Positions 1-12,254 of a DNA stretch of 64,000 nt are shown one piece after another (within the stretch, counting starts at the first letter, position 1; the number at the start of each line of letters is the position of its first letter). Both the position numbers and the translations under genes were made by a program. The notes beneath the pieces are model-generated. The model saw nothing but the letters and a program-made list of their open reading frames with translations, did not search any database and had not been told where the DNA came from. The stretch comes from Blastomyces gilchristii SLH14081 (lineage: Eukaryota > Ascomycota > Eurotiomycetes > Onygenales > Ajellomycetaceae): the NCBI RefSeq assembly GCF_000003855.2, contig NW_003101682.1:7757551-7821550 (forward strand). Direction: 5' to 3'.

Positions 1-1945
1 GATATTATATCTGACTCTGATATTCTAGTGAGTGATATTATAGATAAAGAGAATGAGTTTGATACTATTTAACTTATAAATATCTATAATAAAAAGTTAT
101 TGAAAGAAAACAACAATATCTGAATAATTGACAGAGAATTTTTGAATATAACTCTCTTAAAAAACTCTATAATTGTAGAAGACTTCAATACACATTATCT
201 CTGATAAAACTCAGAGTGCATAAGAGCAGTAAGAGTAGATAAACTGATTGAATGAACTTTTAAGCATTTAATAGATTTAGTTAACAAGTCTGATCAACAA
301 ACATTTTTTAGAAAAGATATAAAATAGAAATCTATTATAGATGTAACTTTCATATCATAAAATCTAATTAAAAAAAGACTTATAAACTGATTTATTGATT
401 CAAATGAAATCTCAGAATCAGATCATGAGATCATTCAATTTAATATTGAACTGAGTGAAAAATAAAGAAGTGAAAATTCTCTGCTCTCTAATCAGTATAA
501 CTGTGAAAAAGCTGATTGAAAATCAGTTGAAGAAAGAGTAAAACAGCTGAAATCTGAAAGACAGAGTGAGCTCTATTGAAATCAAAGTCAAGATATCTCA
601 AATGAAATACTTGAGAATAGAGTAAAGCTGATTACATCTATTCTTCTAACAAGTATTGAAGAAAATATTTCAAAGAAAAAGTCTTCTGAGTATTTCAAAT
701 CTTGATGAAATGAGAATATCACTTCTAAAAGAAAGTAATTAGTCACTGCTAAGAGAGATTAAATGAATAACTTAATATCTGATGAAGAGTTCAAAGCTAT
801 TTAAAATGAATATTTTTCAGATATTAAAAGAGTCAAAACAGATTGCTGAAACAAATTTCTTGAGAAAGTATAAGAAAAAGAAGTTTTTAAAGTCTTCAAC
901 TATACTAAAACAAGAAGTGTAGTAAAGCTTTCAACCTTAGAATATGAATTTCAGAATAAATCATATACAGCAAACTCTTTTAAGAAAAAGTGTTAAGCTT
1001 TTATGAGAATTCTCTTTCAAAACTCATCACATTTAGAAGAGAAGAATATATAATTTCATGAATATATTGATGAAAATAACTGAGAATGATCTGAGCTTAT
1101 ATAAGATAAACTAGAGTCATCTATATTCTCAAGTTCAATTAAAACTGCTGCATGGCCTGATTTAATCAATCACTTAATTATTGAAAACTCATAATTCTAC
1201 TTGAAGAATGAATATTTTAAGCTCTTTTTCAGTCTCTTAAAAAATGATTATCATTCTGAATGCTGAAGAGAAGCTACTGAAGTAATTCTTATGAAATTTA
1301 ATAGAAAAACCGCAATTTCTAAGTTATACAGAGTAATATCTCTATTAAACTGTTTCAGAAAAATTCTAGAAAAGATAATATCTACTAGATTATCTTTTAT
1401 AAGCTTTATTAATAACTCTCTTCTATTTAATGAATAAATAAAAGATAGAAAACAATGTTCTACAATTGACACTGTTCTTTCAGTTGTTCATAACATTTAA
1501 ATAGCAAAGTATGAAGGCCTGATCTCAACTGCAGTTTTTATTGATATAAAAGATACATTTGATCATATTTCAAAGTCTAAGATGATTCAAACTTTGAAGC
1601 TGTTAAAACTGTCTCTTTCTCTAATAAAATGAGTTAACTGTTTTATATCTAAAAGAATTATACAACTATTCTTTGATAGAATGAAATAAGATAAGACTGA
1701 GATAAAAATGAAAGTACTGCAAGAATCTTCAATCTCATCAGTTCTACTTACAATATACACTGTATATCTATTCAAGAATAAAGAGATGAAAATAGTGAGA
1801 TCTTCAAGTTATATAGATAATATTGATCTAGTCTACAGTTCAAAGACAATCAAAGAGAATTTAGAAGTGATTGAGAAAGCAGTAAAGAAAATCTTTGTTA
1901 GAGCAGATATCAATCTAATTCAATTTGATATGAATAAAACTGAGT
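1..1945 (+). mobile_element. LINE copy A (Tad1-type), 5' segment, decayed
   Basis: Left-hand piece of a non-LTR retrotransposon that enters from outside the window. The first 460 bases correspond to the later half of an apurinic endonuclease domain: readable fragments include EDFNTHYL (canonically GDFNTHH) and ESDHEII (SDHE motif). A linker and the reverse transcriptase follow; the catalytic box reads SSYIDNIDLVYSS near 1795-1860, where relatives have a YxDD-like box. Many in-frame stops and C-to-T/G-to-A changes make it non-functional. The same sequence occurs inverted at about 4,790-6,740 (LINE B). It stops at the TSD TGAGT (1941-1945), where Gypsy-1 inserted, and resumes at 23,393. Known of the family: Tad-like LINEs encode EN, RT and RNase H in ORF2. 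Confidence 0.85.
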
Positions 1946-2217
1946 TGTAAGAGGTCTACGCCGAATAGATCGGTATAATATTTATAGGTCTTATATAATA
2001 AAGTGAAAAATGTTAGAGCAGGAAAGAAAGAGAAAGTGTGGAAATCAGTGATTGAAGTGAATATTTATACATGTACGCGGTGGAGCTTCAGAGTGGAAGA
2101 ACAGGAATTTCATGAGTTTTTCAGCCAAGAATCAGCAACTGAGAATTGAAGCTTTCAGCAGGATCTATGAAGTGTAATGAAATAGTCTATGTGATTGATC
2201 AGGCACAGCCCGCCACA
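1946..2217 (-). repeat. Gypsy-1 3' LTR
   Basis: 272-bp terminal repeat beginning TGTAAGAGGTC and ending CGCCACA on the plus strand, paired with 23124-23392. In the coding sense it begins TGTGGCGGGC. Just inside it the minus strand reads GAGAAGAAGGAGCTAA, a plausible polypurine tract, which confirms the minus orientation. Confidence 0.9.
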
Positions 2218-2712
2218 TTAGCTCCTTCTTCTCAGAGATGAGATTGTGTGTAGTTCTCATCAGTTAAGAGCCACTGTCTCAGATAACATGAAGCTTGAAG
2301 TTCAGGTCAGACAATCATAGCCAACTCATTTCAAAAGATATTGTCAGTCACAGTCATGAAATCTCTTATCAAGAATATCTTCAATCTCTCACTCAAGTTC
2401 ATTGTCTTCTTCTACAATCTCTGATGATTGTCAATCAGAAGTCAGTTGAGAAGAGAACAGATCAGTGATAACATAGCAGAGCAAGCTTATATAAAAGATA
2501 TCATGAATCTCTGATAATGTGTTAAGACAGTAATTATAACTGTCTAGAACTTCTATTACTTTATATTTGACATGATGATAATCCAGTGTACAAGATGAGT
2601 GTGTGATGTGTATATTCTTAAGATTTAATCACATCAGATGTTCTATCTCATATTACTCAGCAGAATCTCAGTGAACATTAATTCAATCTTCTTAATTCTG
2701 TTTAGCACTTGT
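2218..2712 (-). pseudogene. Gypsy-1 pol C-terminus with chromodomain (broken)
   Basis: 3'-most internal piece of Gypsy-1 between its 3' LTR and the LINE B insertion. The minus strand at about 2,280-2,430 is homologous to the piece of Gypsy-2 (14640-14760) that reads as a chromodomain: an acidic EED.ELE stretch followed by YLVK*VSY, where canonical domains have YLVKWxGY and the Trp codon has become TGA. Chromodomains in chromoviruses direct integration to heterochromatin; here this is inference by homology. The 13-bp TSD of LINE B occupies 2700-2712. Confidence 0.7.
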
Positions 2713-3049
2713 ATTATTATTATTATTCTTCAATTATAAATGTATGCAGTCAGAGACTATGACATCTACCTGAGAACCTTTAGATCTCAGGGTTTTTCCT
2801 ATATCTATAGAGTCAACTATTATACATTTATCAATTTCAGATGTGCAAAATCAGAAAATTCCAGCTCAGAATACAAAAACTGTTTACAAATTGCAGTATT
2901 TCAACATCTTCTAATACTTTGAAATCATTTGAAAATATCATGACAAAGGAAAAGAGAACATAGTCTTAAAGATAGATACATTAAATAGATAGATAGAAAA
3001 GAACAGAAAGAAACAAGTACAGTAAAGAGAGACTATAACAAAGTAAAAT

Positions 3050-6000
3050 TATTAAAAGATAGTGTATAGCTGTTTTAACAGACTATATCTAATCAATTTC
3101 CATCTCTTCATATTCATATACTTCTGAATTCAGTCATTTTCTTGTAGCTGCTTAAGTTTCTGATAGAAAGTCTATTAAGTATTTAATTCCTGTCTCAGTT
3201 GACAATAAGAATCTCATATTTAATTGATTTAAATCATACTTCTTGTTTAATCTGACTCTGAGACTATTGTATAATGTACAATGTATTACAATATGCTCAT
3301 GATTTTTATTCACATTGCAGAATGAGCACTCTGTTGAATTAAATCTGTCATCAAATCTTTGTATATAGAATTTGAAATAATCATGTTCTAGTTTCAGCTG
3401 AATTATAGATGAGAATATTTTCTTTTTACATTTAATTGAACAAGATTTTCACTTTGATTTTATCTCAAATCTTGAATAATGTATGCTCTTCTTTTGTTTC
3501 TGTCAGCTTTTATTTCACTTATTTAAACAAGATTCTTTTATCTTTCTCTTTATAAAAGATCAGAACACTGTTTTTTAAATAGATCTGTTAAAGTCTGAAC
3601 TCTTTTTTACAGCTCAATCAGTCAATTCATTGTCATGAATATTCATATGAGCAGAAACTCAATGTAGATGAATTATTAGTTTTGATATTCTTCTCTTTTG
3701 AATTTTCAAAGCAGAGTTTAAAATCAGTTCAAGATTCATTTGACCATTATGAATCTGACTATTTCTAAGTCTTTTTTAAAGCAGCTTGACTATCAGAGAA
3801 TATTCATACCTCTTTCAAACTATTTTCTCTTTTATAAGATTTTATTTCAATGAGTTTGAAAGCTTTCACTATTACAAATAGTTCAGTATCAAAGACTTCA
3901 GATTCACAGCCTCAATTTCAGAAATCTGAGATAAAATTGATATTATCTTCAGTATCAGCAATGTCTGAGTCTAATCTATTCAAATTCTCATTTTTTGAGT
4001 CATCTGAGTAAATCAGAATAGAGTCTTTTATATTAATTGTAGAGATCTTCTTCAAATGCTGTTCATATTCTCTCTCTTTAGATAGTTCACTTATTTATAA
4101 GTCTATGAGAGATTCTAGCTTTTCTCTTCAGAAGAATATCTTCTCATGATCAATTTTCTCAATATTTAATGAAGAAAATTGATTTTAAATAAATAAATAT
4201 AGTCTATACAGTTGAGAGAGTATTTTCTTTAAAGTATTATTCTCATTTCAATCAAGAAATCTATTCTAATTCAGTTCATTTCCTGAGTTAACTGATGAAA
4301 ATGAAGAAGAGACTCTTTCTCTGATTATATGATTTGAGCTCATCTTCATGACTCTCAGAGCATAGTTCATACAGGCCTTTTCAAATTGAATAGTAGAAGA
4401 TGAAATTGAAGCTTCAATTTCTATTGCTTTAATAGAGAATGATTTGAATGCTCTCAGAATTCTTCTCAAAGCTCTGTTTTATAGACTTTGAAAGAGTTCA
4501 GTGAAATTATCTTGATTATTCTATTAAACTTAAACTTCATAATCAGCTACTGAGATGATACAGGCTATGTATAATTATCTTATAGTCTGAAAGCATAGAC
4601 CTCTCTCAGTATTTAATAGTCTGATTATACTATTCAGTAGTCTCTCTGTCTTGATGATTCTTTATTGAATATGATGTTTAAAATTCAACTTAGAGTTTAA
4701 TCATACTTCTAGTCATTTGACATTCAAACTGGGTTTAATCTCTTTATTCAAAAGAGTTAGACTTAGTTCTTTCTCATTAAATCTGAGAAAAAAGTGAATT
4801 AACTCAGTTTTATTTATATTAAATTGAATTAGATTGATATCTGCTCTAACAAAGATTTTCTTTACTGCTTTCTCAATCACTTTCAAATTCTCTTTGATTG
4901 TCTTTGAACTGTAGAGTAGATTAATATCATCTATATAACTTGAAGATCTCACTATTTTCATCTCTGTATTCTTGAATAGATATGCAGTGTATATTGTAAA
5001 TAAAACAGATAAGATTGAAGATTCTTGTGATACTTCTATTTTTATCTCAGTTTTATCTTGTTTTCTTTCATCAAAGAATAGTTATATACTTCTTTTAGAT
5101 ATAAAACAATTAACTCATTTTATTAGAGAAAGTGACAGTTTTAACATCTTCAAAGTATGAATTATCTTAGACTTTGAAACATGATCAAATATATCATTTA
5201 TATCAATAAAAACTGCAGTTAAGATCAGATCTTCATACTTTGTTACTTAAATATCATGAATAACTGAAAGAACAGTGTTAATTGTAGAATATTGTTTTCT
5301 ATCTCTCATTTATTTATTAAATAGAAGAGAATCACTAATAGAGCTTATAAAATATAAACTAGTAGCTATTATCTTTTCTAGAATTTTTCTCAATCAGTTC
5401 AATAGAGATATTACTCTATATAACTTAGAAATTAAAGCTTTTCTATTAGATTTTGCAAGGATTACTTCAGTAGCTTCTCTTCAGTATTCAGAATAATAAT
5501 CATTTTTTAAGAGATTGAAAAAGAGCTCAAAATATTCATTTCTCAAGTAGAAATATGTGTTTTGAATAATTAAGTAATAAATTGAATCAGGCTCTGCAGC
5601 AGTTTTAATTGAACTTGAGAATATTACTGACTCTAGTTCATCTTATATAAGCTCAGATCATTCTCAGTTATTTTCATCAATATATTCATGAAATGATATA
5701 TTCTTCTCTTCTAAATGTGATGAGTTTTGAAAGAGAATTCTCATAAAAGCTTAACACTTTTTCTTAAAAGAGTTTGCTGTATATGATTCATTCTGAAATT
5801 CATATTCTAAGGTTGAAAGCTTTACTACACTTCTTGTTTTAGTATAGTTGAAGACTTTAAAAACTTCTTTTTCTTATACTTTCTCAAGAAATTTGTTTCA
5901 GCAATCTGTTTTAACTCTTTTAATATCTGAAAAATATTCATTTCAAATAGCTTTGAACTCTTCATTAGATATTAAGTTATTCATTTAATCTCTCTTAGCA

Positions 6001-7034
6001 GTGACTAATTACTTTCTTTTAGAAGTGATATTCTCATTTCATCAAGATTTGAAATACTCAGAAGACTTTTTCTTTGAAATATTTTCTTCAATACTTGTTA
6101 GAAGAATAGATGTAATCAGCTTTACTCTATTCTCAAGTATTTCATTTGAGATATCTTGACTTTGATTTCAATAGAGCTCACTCTGTCTTTCAGATTTCAG
6201 CTGTTTTACTCTTTCTTCAACTGATTTTCAATCAGCTTTTTCACAGTTATACTGATTAGAGAGCAGAGAATTTTCACTTCTTTATTTTTCACTCAGTTCA
6301 ATATTAAATTGAATGATCTCATGATCTGATTCTGAGATTTCATTTGAATCAATAAATCAGTTTATAAGTCTTTTTTTAATTAGATTTTATGATATGAAAG
6401 TTACATCTATAATAGATTTCTATTTTATATCTTTTCTAAAAAATGTTTGTTGATCAGACTTGTTAACTAAATCTATTAAATGCTTAAAAGTTCATTCAAT
6501 CAGTTTATCTACTCTTACTGCTCTTATGCACTCTGAGTTTTATCAGAGATAATGTGTATTGAAGTCTTCTACAATTATAGAGTTTTTTAAGAGAGTTATA
6601 TTCAAAAATTCTCTGTCAATTATTCAGATATTGTTGTTTTCTTTCAATAACTTTTTATTATAGATATTTATAAGTTAAATAGTATCAAACTCATTCTCTT
6701 TATCTATAATATCACTCACTAGAATATCAGAGTCAGATACAATATCAAATCTCAAATTAAATTAATATCTTGATCTTTTTCTCTCATAGATCACTACTCT
6801 TGATTTTATCTTAGATTTTTCTGAAAGAAAGCAGTAATAGCTTGAATAAGAAATAATATACTTTTACTCAGTATCAAAGTTTGATTCTTGAAGAAGTACA
6901 AAGTCAACTTTTTATTCAAATATAATCTGAAGACAAGAATAAATGCAATTTGAGTTTATATTCACATTATTTTGAATAAATGTGATTTTTGAAGAGTTTT
7001 TAAACTTTTTTTGTTGTTTTTATTGTATATTCAT
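3050..7034 (-). pseudogene. LINE B ORF2: endonuclease-RT-RNase H (broken)
   Basis: Read leftward from an ATG at 7034. The endonuclease begins at once (fragments FIQNNVN, VDFVLLQE, then EDFNTHYL and ESDHEII). RT spans about 5,700-4,700 with the box SSYIDDINLLYSS at 4,961-4,900, so both aspartates survive in this copy, unlike LINE A. After it come the conserved stretch RRILRAFKS (near 4,469), an RNase H (relative of YSEGSK in LINE C; here near 4,000) and a C-terminal C-x2-C-x-H-x-C finger near 3,300. The layout matches Tad-clade ORF2. Numerous TGA/TAA stops, mostly at former Trp, Gln and Arg codons, rule out a product. Confidence 0.8.
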
Positions 7035-7039
7035 ACTAA

Positions 7040-8683
7040 AAGAGAGTAGAAATAGAGTAGAATCTAATCACTATCATCAGATAGTAGATTATAACTATTT
7101 TGAAAAGTAGAAATCTCAACTGCTTGCATTATATCTAGTTTATTATCAGAGTTATTTCTCAATTCTCTAATCTTAACAGAAGTTTGAGAATTCAAATTCT
7201 GTTTACACTTAGCTGAAGAATTGAAGTTTGAAGATCTAGATAGTTGAGAATTTCTTCTTTTTAAGTTTACAGTTGTAGATTTACTAGCTTGACTTTTCTC
7301 TTCAGTTTTAGATTCACTTTAAACTTCATCTTTTCTTCAGTTCTTCTGAGTTCTTGAAGTAAATACACATTCTTTTAAGCTAGATGCATGTTTTTCTTTG
7401 CAATTGAAGCACTTAAGCAGAGTATATTAACATATTTCATCTCTTTTTAAGCATGTTTCACATTTATGCTCACTAGTTTTATGATCTCTAGCACAGAATG
7501 CATATTTTAAGTCTCTGAAATAAGAGATTACAAAGTATTCATATCTTTGATAGTTTGAATACTGTGTTTGAGCTTTGAGATTCATTCTTGAGTCTTTATA
7601 TTCATGAACTCTCATTTTCAACCCTGCTACTCTTACTTCAGAGATTCTTGATTATTTAAGTGTCTTTATATACACTAGAACAGAGATATTTCTTCTACTC
7701 TGTCTGAACTTAATTAAATTAAGTTATACAGACTCTTTTCTCAGTTGAATAGATTTGTATTCTTCTAATTCATTTTTAAGAAGTAGCATTTCTTTCTCAC
7801 AGTCAAAGATTTCAACTGAAATATTATGAAGAATGAATTTATCTCACTTTTCATCTCTCTCAGATAGAATTATTATGTTTAACAAAGATTCTACTGCTGA
7901 TTTTCAGAGATTCTTATTCTGAATAAGAAATTCTGCACTAAATTCAGACATTGTGATTAGAATAATGAAGTTTTTAAAGAAGAATGACTCAATTGAAGCT
8001 ATAACTGATTTTTGAACTTCAATATCAGTTATTAACTGAGAAAAGAACTGCTGATTAATTTCATTTCTAATTCTGAAAATGAGATTTGAGTTTAGCTTAT
8101 TTCTCTGTAAGATATTCTGATTTAAGACTTTGAGAATAAGTCTTCTATTTCTGAAGATTTGAAGATTTTTCTCTTTTTACATTTTTTTCTTCACTCTTCT
8201 ATCAATAGAAGTATGAGCAGTATTCTTCTCAGTTTTCTCAGAATTTTGAGCAGGTTTTGAGATAGTAGATTTAGAGATAGTAGGTTTAGAGATAGTAGAT
8301 TCAGCTACTTAAGCATATATTTTCTTCTGATTTAAAGAAGAAGAAGAAGAAAAAGTAGAAAAGAAAGAAGAGCAAACTGAAGAGTCAGTGATTATATTAG
8401 AAATTTTCAAAGTTTTTAGAACTGTGTTTAAAATTCCAAGTTTAAACTTGATTACTTTCTGTAGTTATCTAGTCTGAGTATGAAGAATTAACAGAACTTC
8501 TTCATTCATCTCACTCAGACACTGCTTTTCAAGAATCTTATCTACTTTTTCAAGTTTCTGTATTTCAAGAACTTATTATTTCTCTATTTCTTCTTTCTTT
8601 CTTCTCTTCAGAATGTTAATCTCAGGAATAGTATTTAAGAAAACATCTTTTTTCACATTAACTAAGTGTATTTTTGAACTCAT
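7040..8683 (-). pseudogene. LINE B ORF1: gag-like RNA-binding protein (broken)
   Basis: Begins at an ATG at 8683 (minus) and ends next to the ORF2 start. The best preserved part lies at 7427-7621: it contains CARDHKTSEHKCETC, one of a series of CCHC zinc knuckles (C-x2-C-x4-H-x4-C spacing) characteristic of LINE ORF1 nucleic-acid-binding proteins in this clade. Upstream of it is a lysine- and glutamate-rich, coiled-coil-like stretch. The reading frame is interrupted by stops along its length. The ORF1 product would coat LINE RNA in the ribonucleoprotein; that role is family knowledge. Confidence 0.7.
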
Positions 8684-10855
8684 TATTCTTACTCAATGAA
8701 AAGTTGATCAGACTGATTTAATTAAGATATTTATTAAACTCTTTTGAATTGAAAAGTTGATCAGACTGTTTCAAAAGAAGAATAAAAGACTTTTGTGTAT
8801 AAAACACCTGATTTTTTTCACACTAGTTCAGTAACTAGGTTAGATTTTTGAAGAGAATCTAATAAACTAAAATTGATTTTTAAGATAAATTAATAAAATC
8901 TTTACAATCTCTTTCTTGAGATATAGTAAGAAAAAGTATGATATCAATTAATAATAAATTAGATGATATAACAGTTTTTAAGAGAAAAACTGATAAAAAA
9001 TAAATCAATTTTTTGCAGAGAAATTCATTAAAACTATTCAATTTTATTCTAAATTATTTAATTCTTCTCACATAACAAGTGTGCAACTTAAATCAGTTAA
9101 TAAAGAGTGTAAAAAAGAATTAAGTATTAATAAAAGCTCTTCAGTCACTGAAAAAGTAATTCTTATTTAAAAGAATATGAAATTATAACAGAAAATAACT
9201 CTGTTTTTAATTCTTTGTAAGAATATTGTATAAAACTCAGAGAAAAATATCTTACTTTTTCAAGAGAAGTAAAAAACTATTTCTAAGATCTTTTTTTTAC
9301 AATAACTGCTGCAGAAGAATGAGATAGAAACTGCTAAAATATGTACTACTGTATACTCTCTATCATAACTTTCTCTCTTCAGAGTTTTGATATTATAGAG
9401 AATATAAGTCTGTTTCTATATAATAATACAAATATTATCAGCAGGATATAGAGAAACTGATTATTTATATCTCAAAATAGAAGACTTTATTGATGATTAT
9501 ATCAATACAGAGTTAATTCTTAAATTCAATAGAAATCTAGTATTGCTGTTCTCAATCTCTTACAGAATCTATTGAATATTGAGATATTAAAACTAGATTT
9601 AATATATCTCACTGTGCAGGGATTAAAGGCTCAGTCAGATCTTGAAGTATACTGAATTTATAGTTGTTGATATGCTGTTAACTTGTTCTATTAACTCATT
9701 GTCTGCTGATTATGTATTGAATACTGTTGCCAAGGTATCTTTTTGTATTAATCTGCCGGGGATGGGCCAGATTGAGAGGGGCAGTATGAGAGTGAGACTT
9801 GGTATTGATGTCTAGATACACTGAAGACAGATTGTAGAGATTGGACTTCAGAAGTGTCTGTTGATTATGTAGTTGATATTAGACTGACCGTGTGACCGTG
9901 TCTGGGACCAGGACCAGATTTTTTGATAGTCTCATTACCAATTCGACTGATCCCATTACACAGTTTTAACATTAGATAGTAGTCTCATACTGTCCCAGTG
10001 GGACTTACTGTCTACTCTTGTCACATTTTCCAAATGAGACCATGATTTCCACTTCTCAATTTAAATTATTTTTATTGCTTTAAATGACTTTAAATCTCAT
10101 TTGAGCATTATCAAAAAGTGTTACTTTTTAAAAAATTAAAAATAGTCTAAAAAAAACCTTAAAATGTCTAAAAATAGTAACTTTATGCCAAGAATGGGAC
10201 TAAATGGGACCAAATGGGACCACTTTCTCATTTTTTTCAAGTCATGGTTTCATTTTAAGATCTGATATATAGTCACTTTACATGTTTTTTTGATAGCCAG
10301 TCCCAGCGGGATTCACGCCAAGAAATGTATGGGACCAGACCAAATGGGACCAAACGTGAAATTCATGGTCCCGGCGGCCAGTCTAGTTGATATTATCACT
10401 GAGGTATCTTTTTGTATTTTTCTGCCAGGGATGGGCCAGATTGGGAAGGGCGGTACAAGGGTGGGACTTGGTGTTGGTGTTTTGGAACATCAAAGATGGA
10501 CAGGGTTTTCGCGGAGGTTGCTCCTCAGATATCTCCACAATTACAGGGGATCTTCCAAAATGGAGAAGATTGGTGCATATGGCTAGGTCTCTTCACCTTA
10601 CAATTTGTATGGCAATTTGGCCCGGGGTTGTGGTGTGGTAGGGGAGAACGGGGGATAATCCCACACAGGAGTTTCGAACAATGTCTGGTTCATGTTTGGC
10701 TGGATAACTCCACCACCACACGGGGTATGCGGTCGGCGATGGGGTCAAAATGCTCGTATGAACGAGGGCTTTTCGATGGATCTATCGGCGGGTTCTTATT
10801 CGAATAATCGAGCGAGTTCGTGGTGGAGCGGTTCGGACTCTGTGATGCTTGAATG
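8684..10855 (-). promoter_or_regulatory. LINE B 5' untranslated/promoter region with repeated monomer
   Basis: Sequence between ORF1 and the 5' TSD, interrupted by a MITE at 9880-10385. 8,684 to about 9,700 is AT-rich and heavily mutated. From about 9,716 the composition jumps to ordinary GC. Two related units are visible: 9,716-9,871 and 10,386 to about 10,540. Both contain GGTATCTTTTTGTATT, GATGGGCCAGATTG and a GTGGGACTTGG-like string, with a period of about 149 bp once the MITE is removed. LINE 5' ends often carry tandem promoter monomers; that these are promoters is inference. 10,540-10,855 is near-unmutated and unique in this window. Confidence 0.6.
9880..10385 (+). mobile_element. hAT-like MITE copy 1 (506 bp), least mutated copy
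   Basis: Non-autonomous DNA element with terminal inverted repeats TAGACTGACCG / CGGCCAGTCTA and a perfect 8-bp TSD GTTGATAT (9872-9879, 10386-10393). Eight-base TSDs and TAGNC-like termini are hallmarks of hAT elements; no transposase is encoded. The inside is AT-rich with palindromic runs (TTTTTAAAAAATTAAAAA). This copy keeps many GGGACC/GGTCCC motifs that have become GAGATC or similar in other copies, so it is the best proxy here for the unmutated element. Confidence 0.88.
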
Positions 10856-10868
10856 GTTTAGCACTTGT

Positions 10869-12254
10869 CATGAAGACTTCTACTCAGTCACAGGCATCTC
10901 AGAGCTTCATTACTATATTATCAGTAATCTGAATTGAACTGCAGAAGTTCAGTGTGAAATGTGTAATCTCTAGAAGATTCAATATCTTCATATAATATTT
11001 ATATATGAGGAAGAACAGACTTACACCTGTTGAAACAGCATCTCAGTCATTGATAGTGACTTCAGTGTGTAGAAGAAGATCATATCAATCATCTTATAAG
11101 TGATTACAGAACTTATAAAGATAATTCTTTACAGTCTGAATTGTCTGTTCTGATACATCATCAGTCTCAGAGTGATAGACAGTTGACAAATGACATATAA
11201 TCTTGAGAACTTGACAGATTCTTGTTCAGAGAGTACTCACAAATTAACAGCTCTGATCTGATACTATAGATCTCAGTAATTCATGCATTTAATAGAACAG
11301 ATTCTGTAGAAAAGCTTCAGTGACTTGTTCAGTATTCATCTTATTACAAGATTTCAATATTATATCTTTGTTCAATTAGTTCTTGATAGTCAGAACATTT
11401 CTACAATTCTTACTCTCAGAGAGATCAACAGTGAGATCAATTATCACATCTCATTAGATTCTATCAGAAACATCAAGTAGTTTCAGCAGGTTTTTTCTAC
11501 AGTTCTTTTATAAGATGATGAAAGAACAATGATTGCAGTTTCAGATAAAATGTCTGATACTGTTTCATATCTCAGATTAGTAGAACTCTTGAGAGATTAT
11601 TCAGTACAGTTATTCATAACCTGAATAATCAGTTATATAAGAATCATGCATCTCTTGTATTATTCAGATGTATAAGAGTTTGAAGTAAGAGACTCAGCAT
11701 TATTCACAGAATTGCAGAGCATTACTGTTATTAATTGAGTATTTTAAGATATCAGTTCTTATACATAGTTCTGAGAAGAATCAGAGTGCTTCTTAATATA
11801 ATACTTCAGTAAGTGCTTAAAGAAGTTTATCAGTTTGAGCTGTTATATGTCATAATTTATTCAGTGTAGATTCAGAAGATGTTCTGATCAGCAAAGTATA
11901 TATAGTGTTATAAATAGTCTTATCATGATTGACAAATATCTTCAGATTCAAGAGTCAGTGTTCTTGATTTATTCAACACATGTCTGTTACATCAGATAAC
12001 ATATCTTACTCTTATTATAAGAGAGTATCTGTCATTGAGTTCTGACTGTCAGAGTAATAGTGTATAGTGAAATGAAAACAGCTTAATAGCTCAGATTATC
12101 ACATCTGTCATTTAATAAGTCTGCAGATAATTGTGAAATGCTTGAGATTCTTATAATCAGTGATTATCTCAAATTTGAAGATACTTTGAAGTTCAGAGTC
12201 TCATTCTTCTAGACAGTGTACAATTGTAAGAAGTTTCTTGTCATAGATCTCATA
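10869..12254 (-). pseudogene. Gypsy-1 pol middle: RNase H end and integrase (broken)
   Basis: Minus-strand Gypsy-1 sequence between the LINE B insertion (right TSD ends 10868) and the Gypsy-2 insertion (left TSD CATAG 12250-12254). It aligns with Gypsy-2 15,060-16,450 and Gypsy-3 29,900-31,340. It holds the end of RNase H and the integrase, whose core is recognisable in the Gypsy-2 homologue as YHSET (AYHPET) and KNYLCKFCNYL. All frames are broken by stops. Confidence 0.75.

Larger units (their letters stand above)
2713..10855 (-). mobile_element. LINE copy B, full-length Tad1-type non-LTR retrotransposon
   Basis: Bounded by the 13-bp TSD GTTTAGCACTTGT (2700-2712 and 10856-10868). The 3' end carries an (AAT)n tail (ATTATTATTATTATT on the plus strand from 2713), typical of LINE tails. 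Going leftward from 10,855 the order is: 5' region with repeated monomers, ORF1, ORF2 with endonuclease, RT, RNase H and a CCHC-like finger, then the tail. Without the inserted MITE (506 bp plus 8-bp TSD) it is about 7.6 kb, close to the roughly 7 kb of Tad1. It is the only LINE copy here with both ends visible. ORFs are broken by transitions, but the last 470 bp at the 5' end are hardly mutated. Confidence 0.88.

Noticed and set aside
10290..10937. Overlapping plus-strand open frames of 81-131 codons in a GC-normal patch
   Set aside because: They lie antisense to the LINE 5' region and run across the MITE end; no domain, and open frames are expected by chance in unmutated GC-normal DNA.
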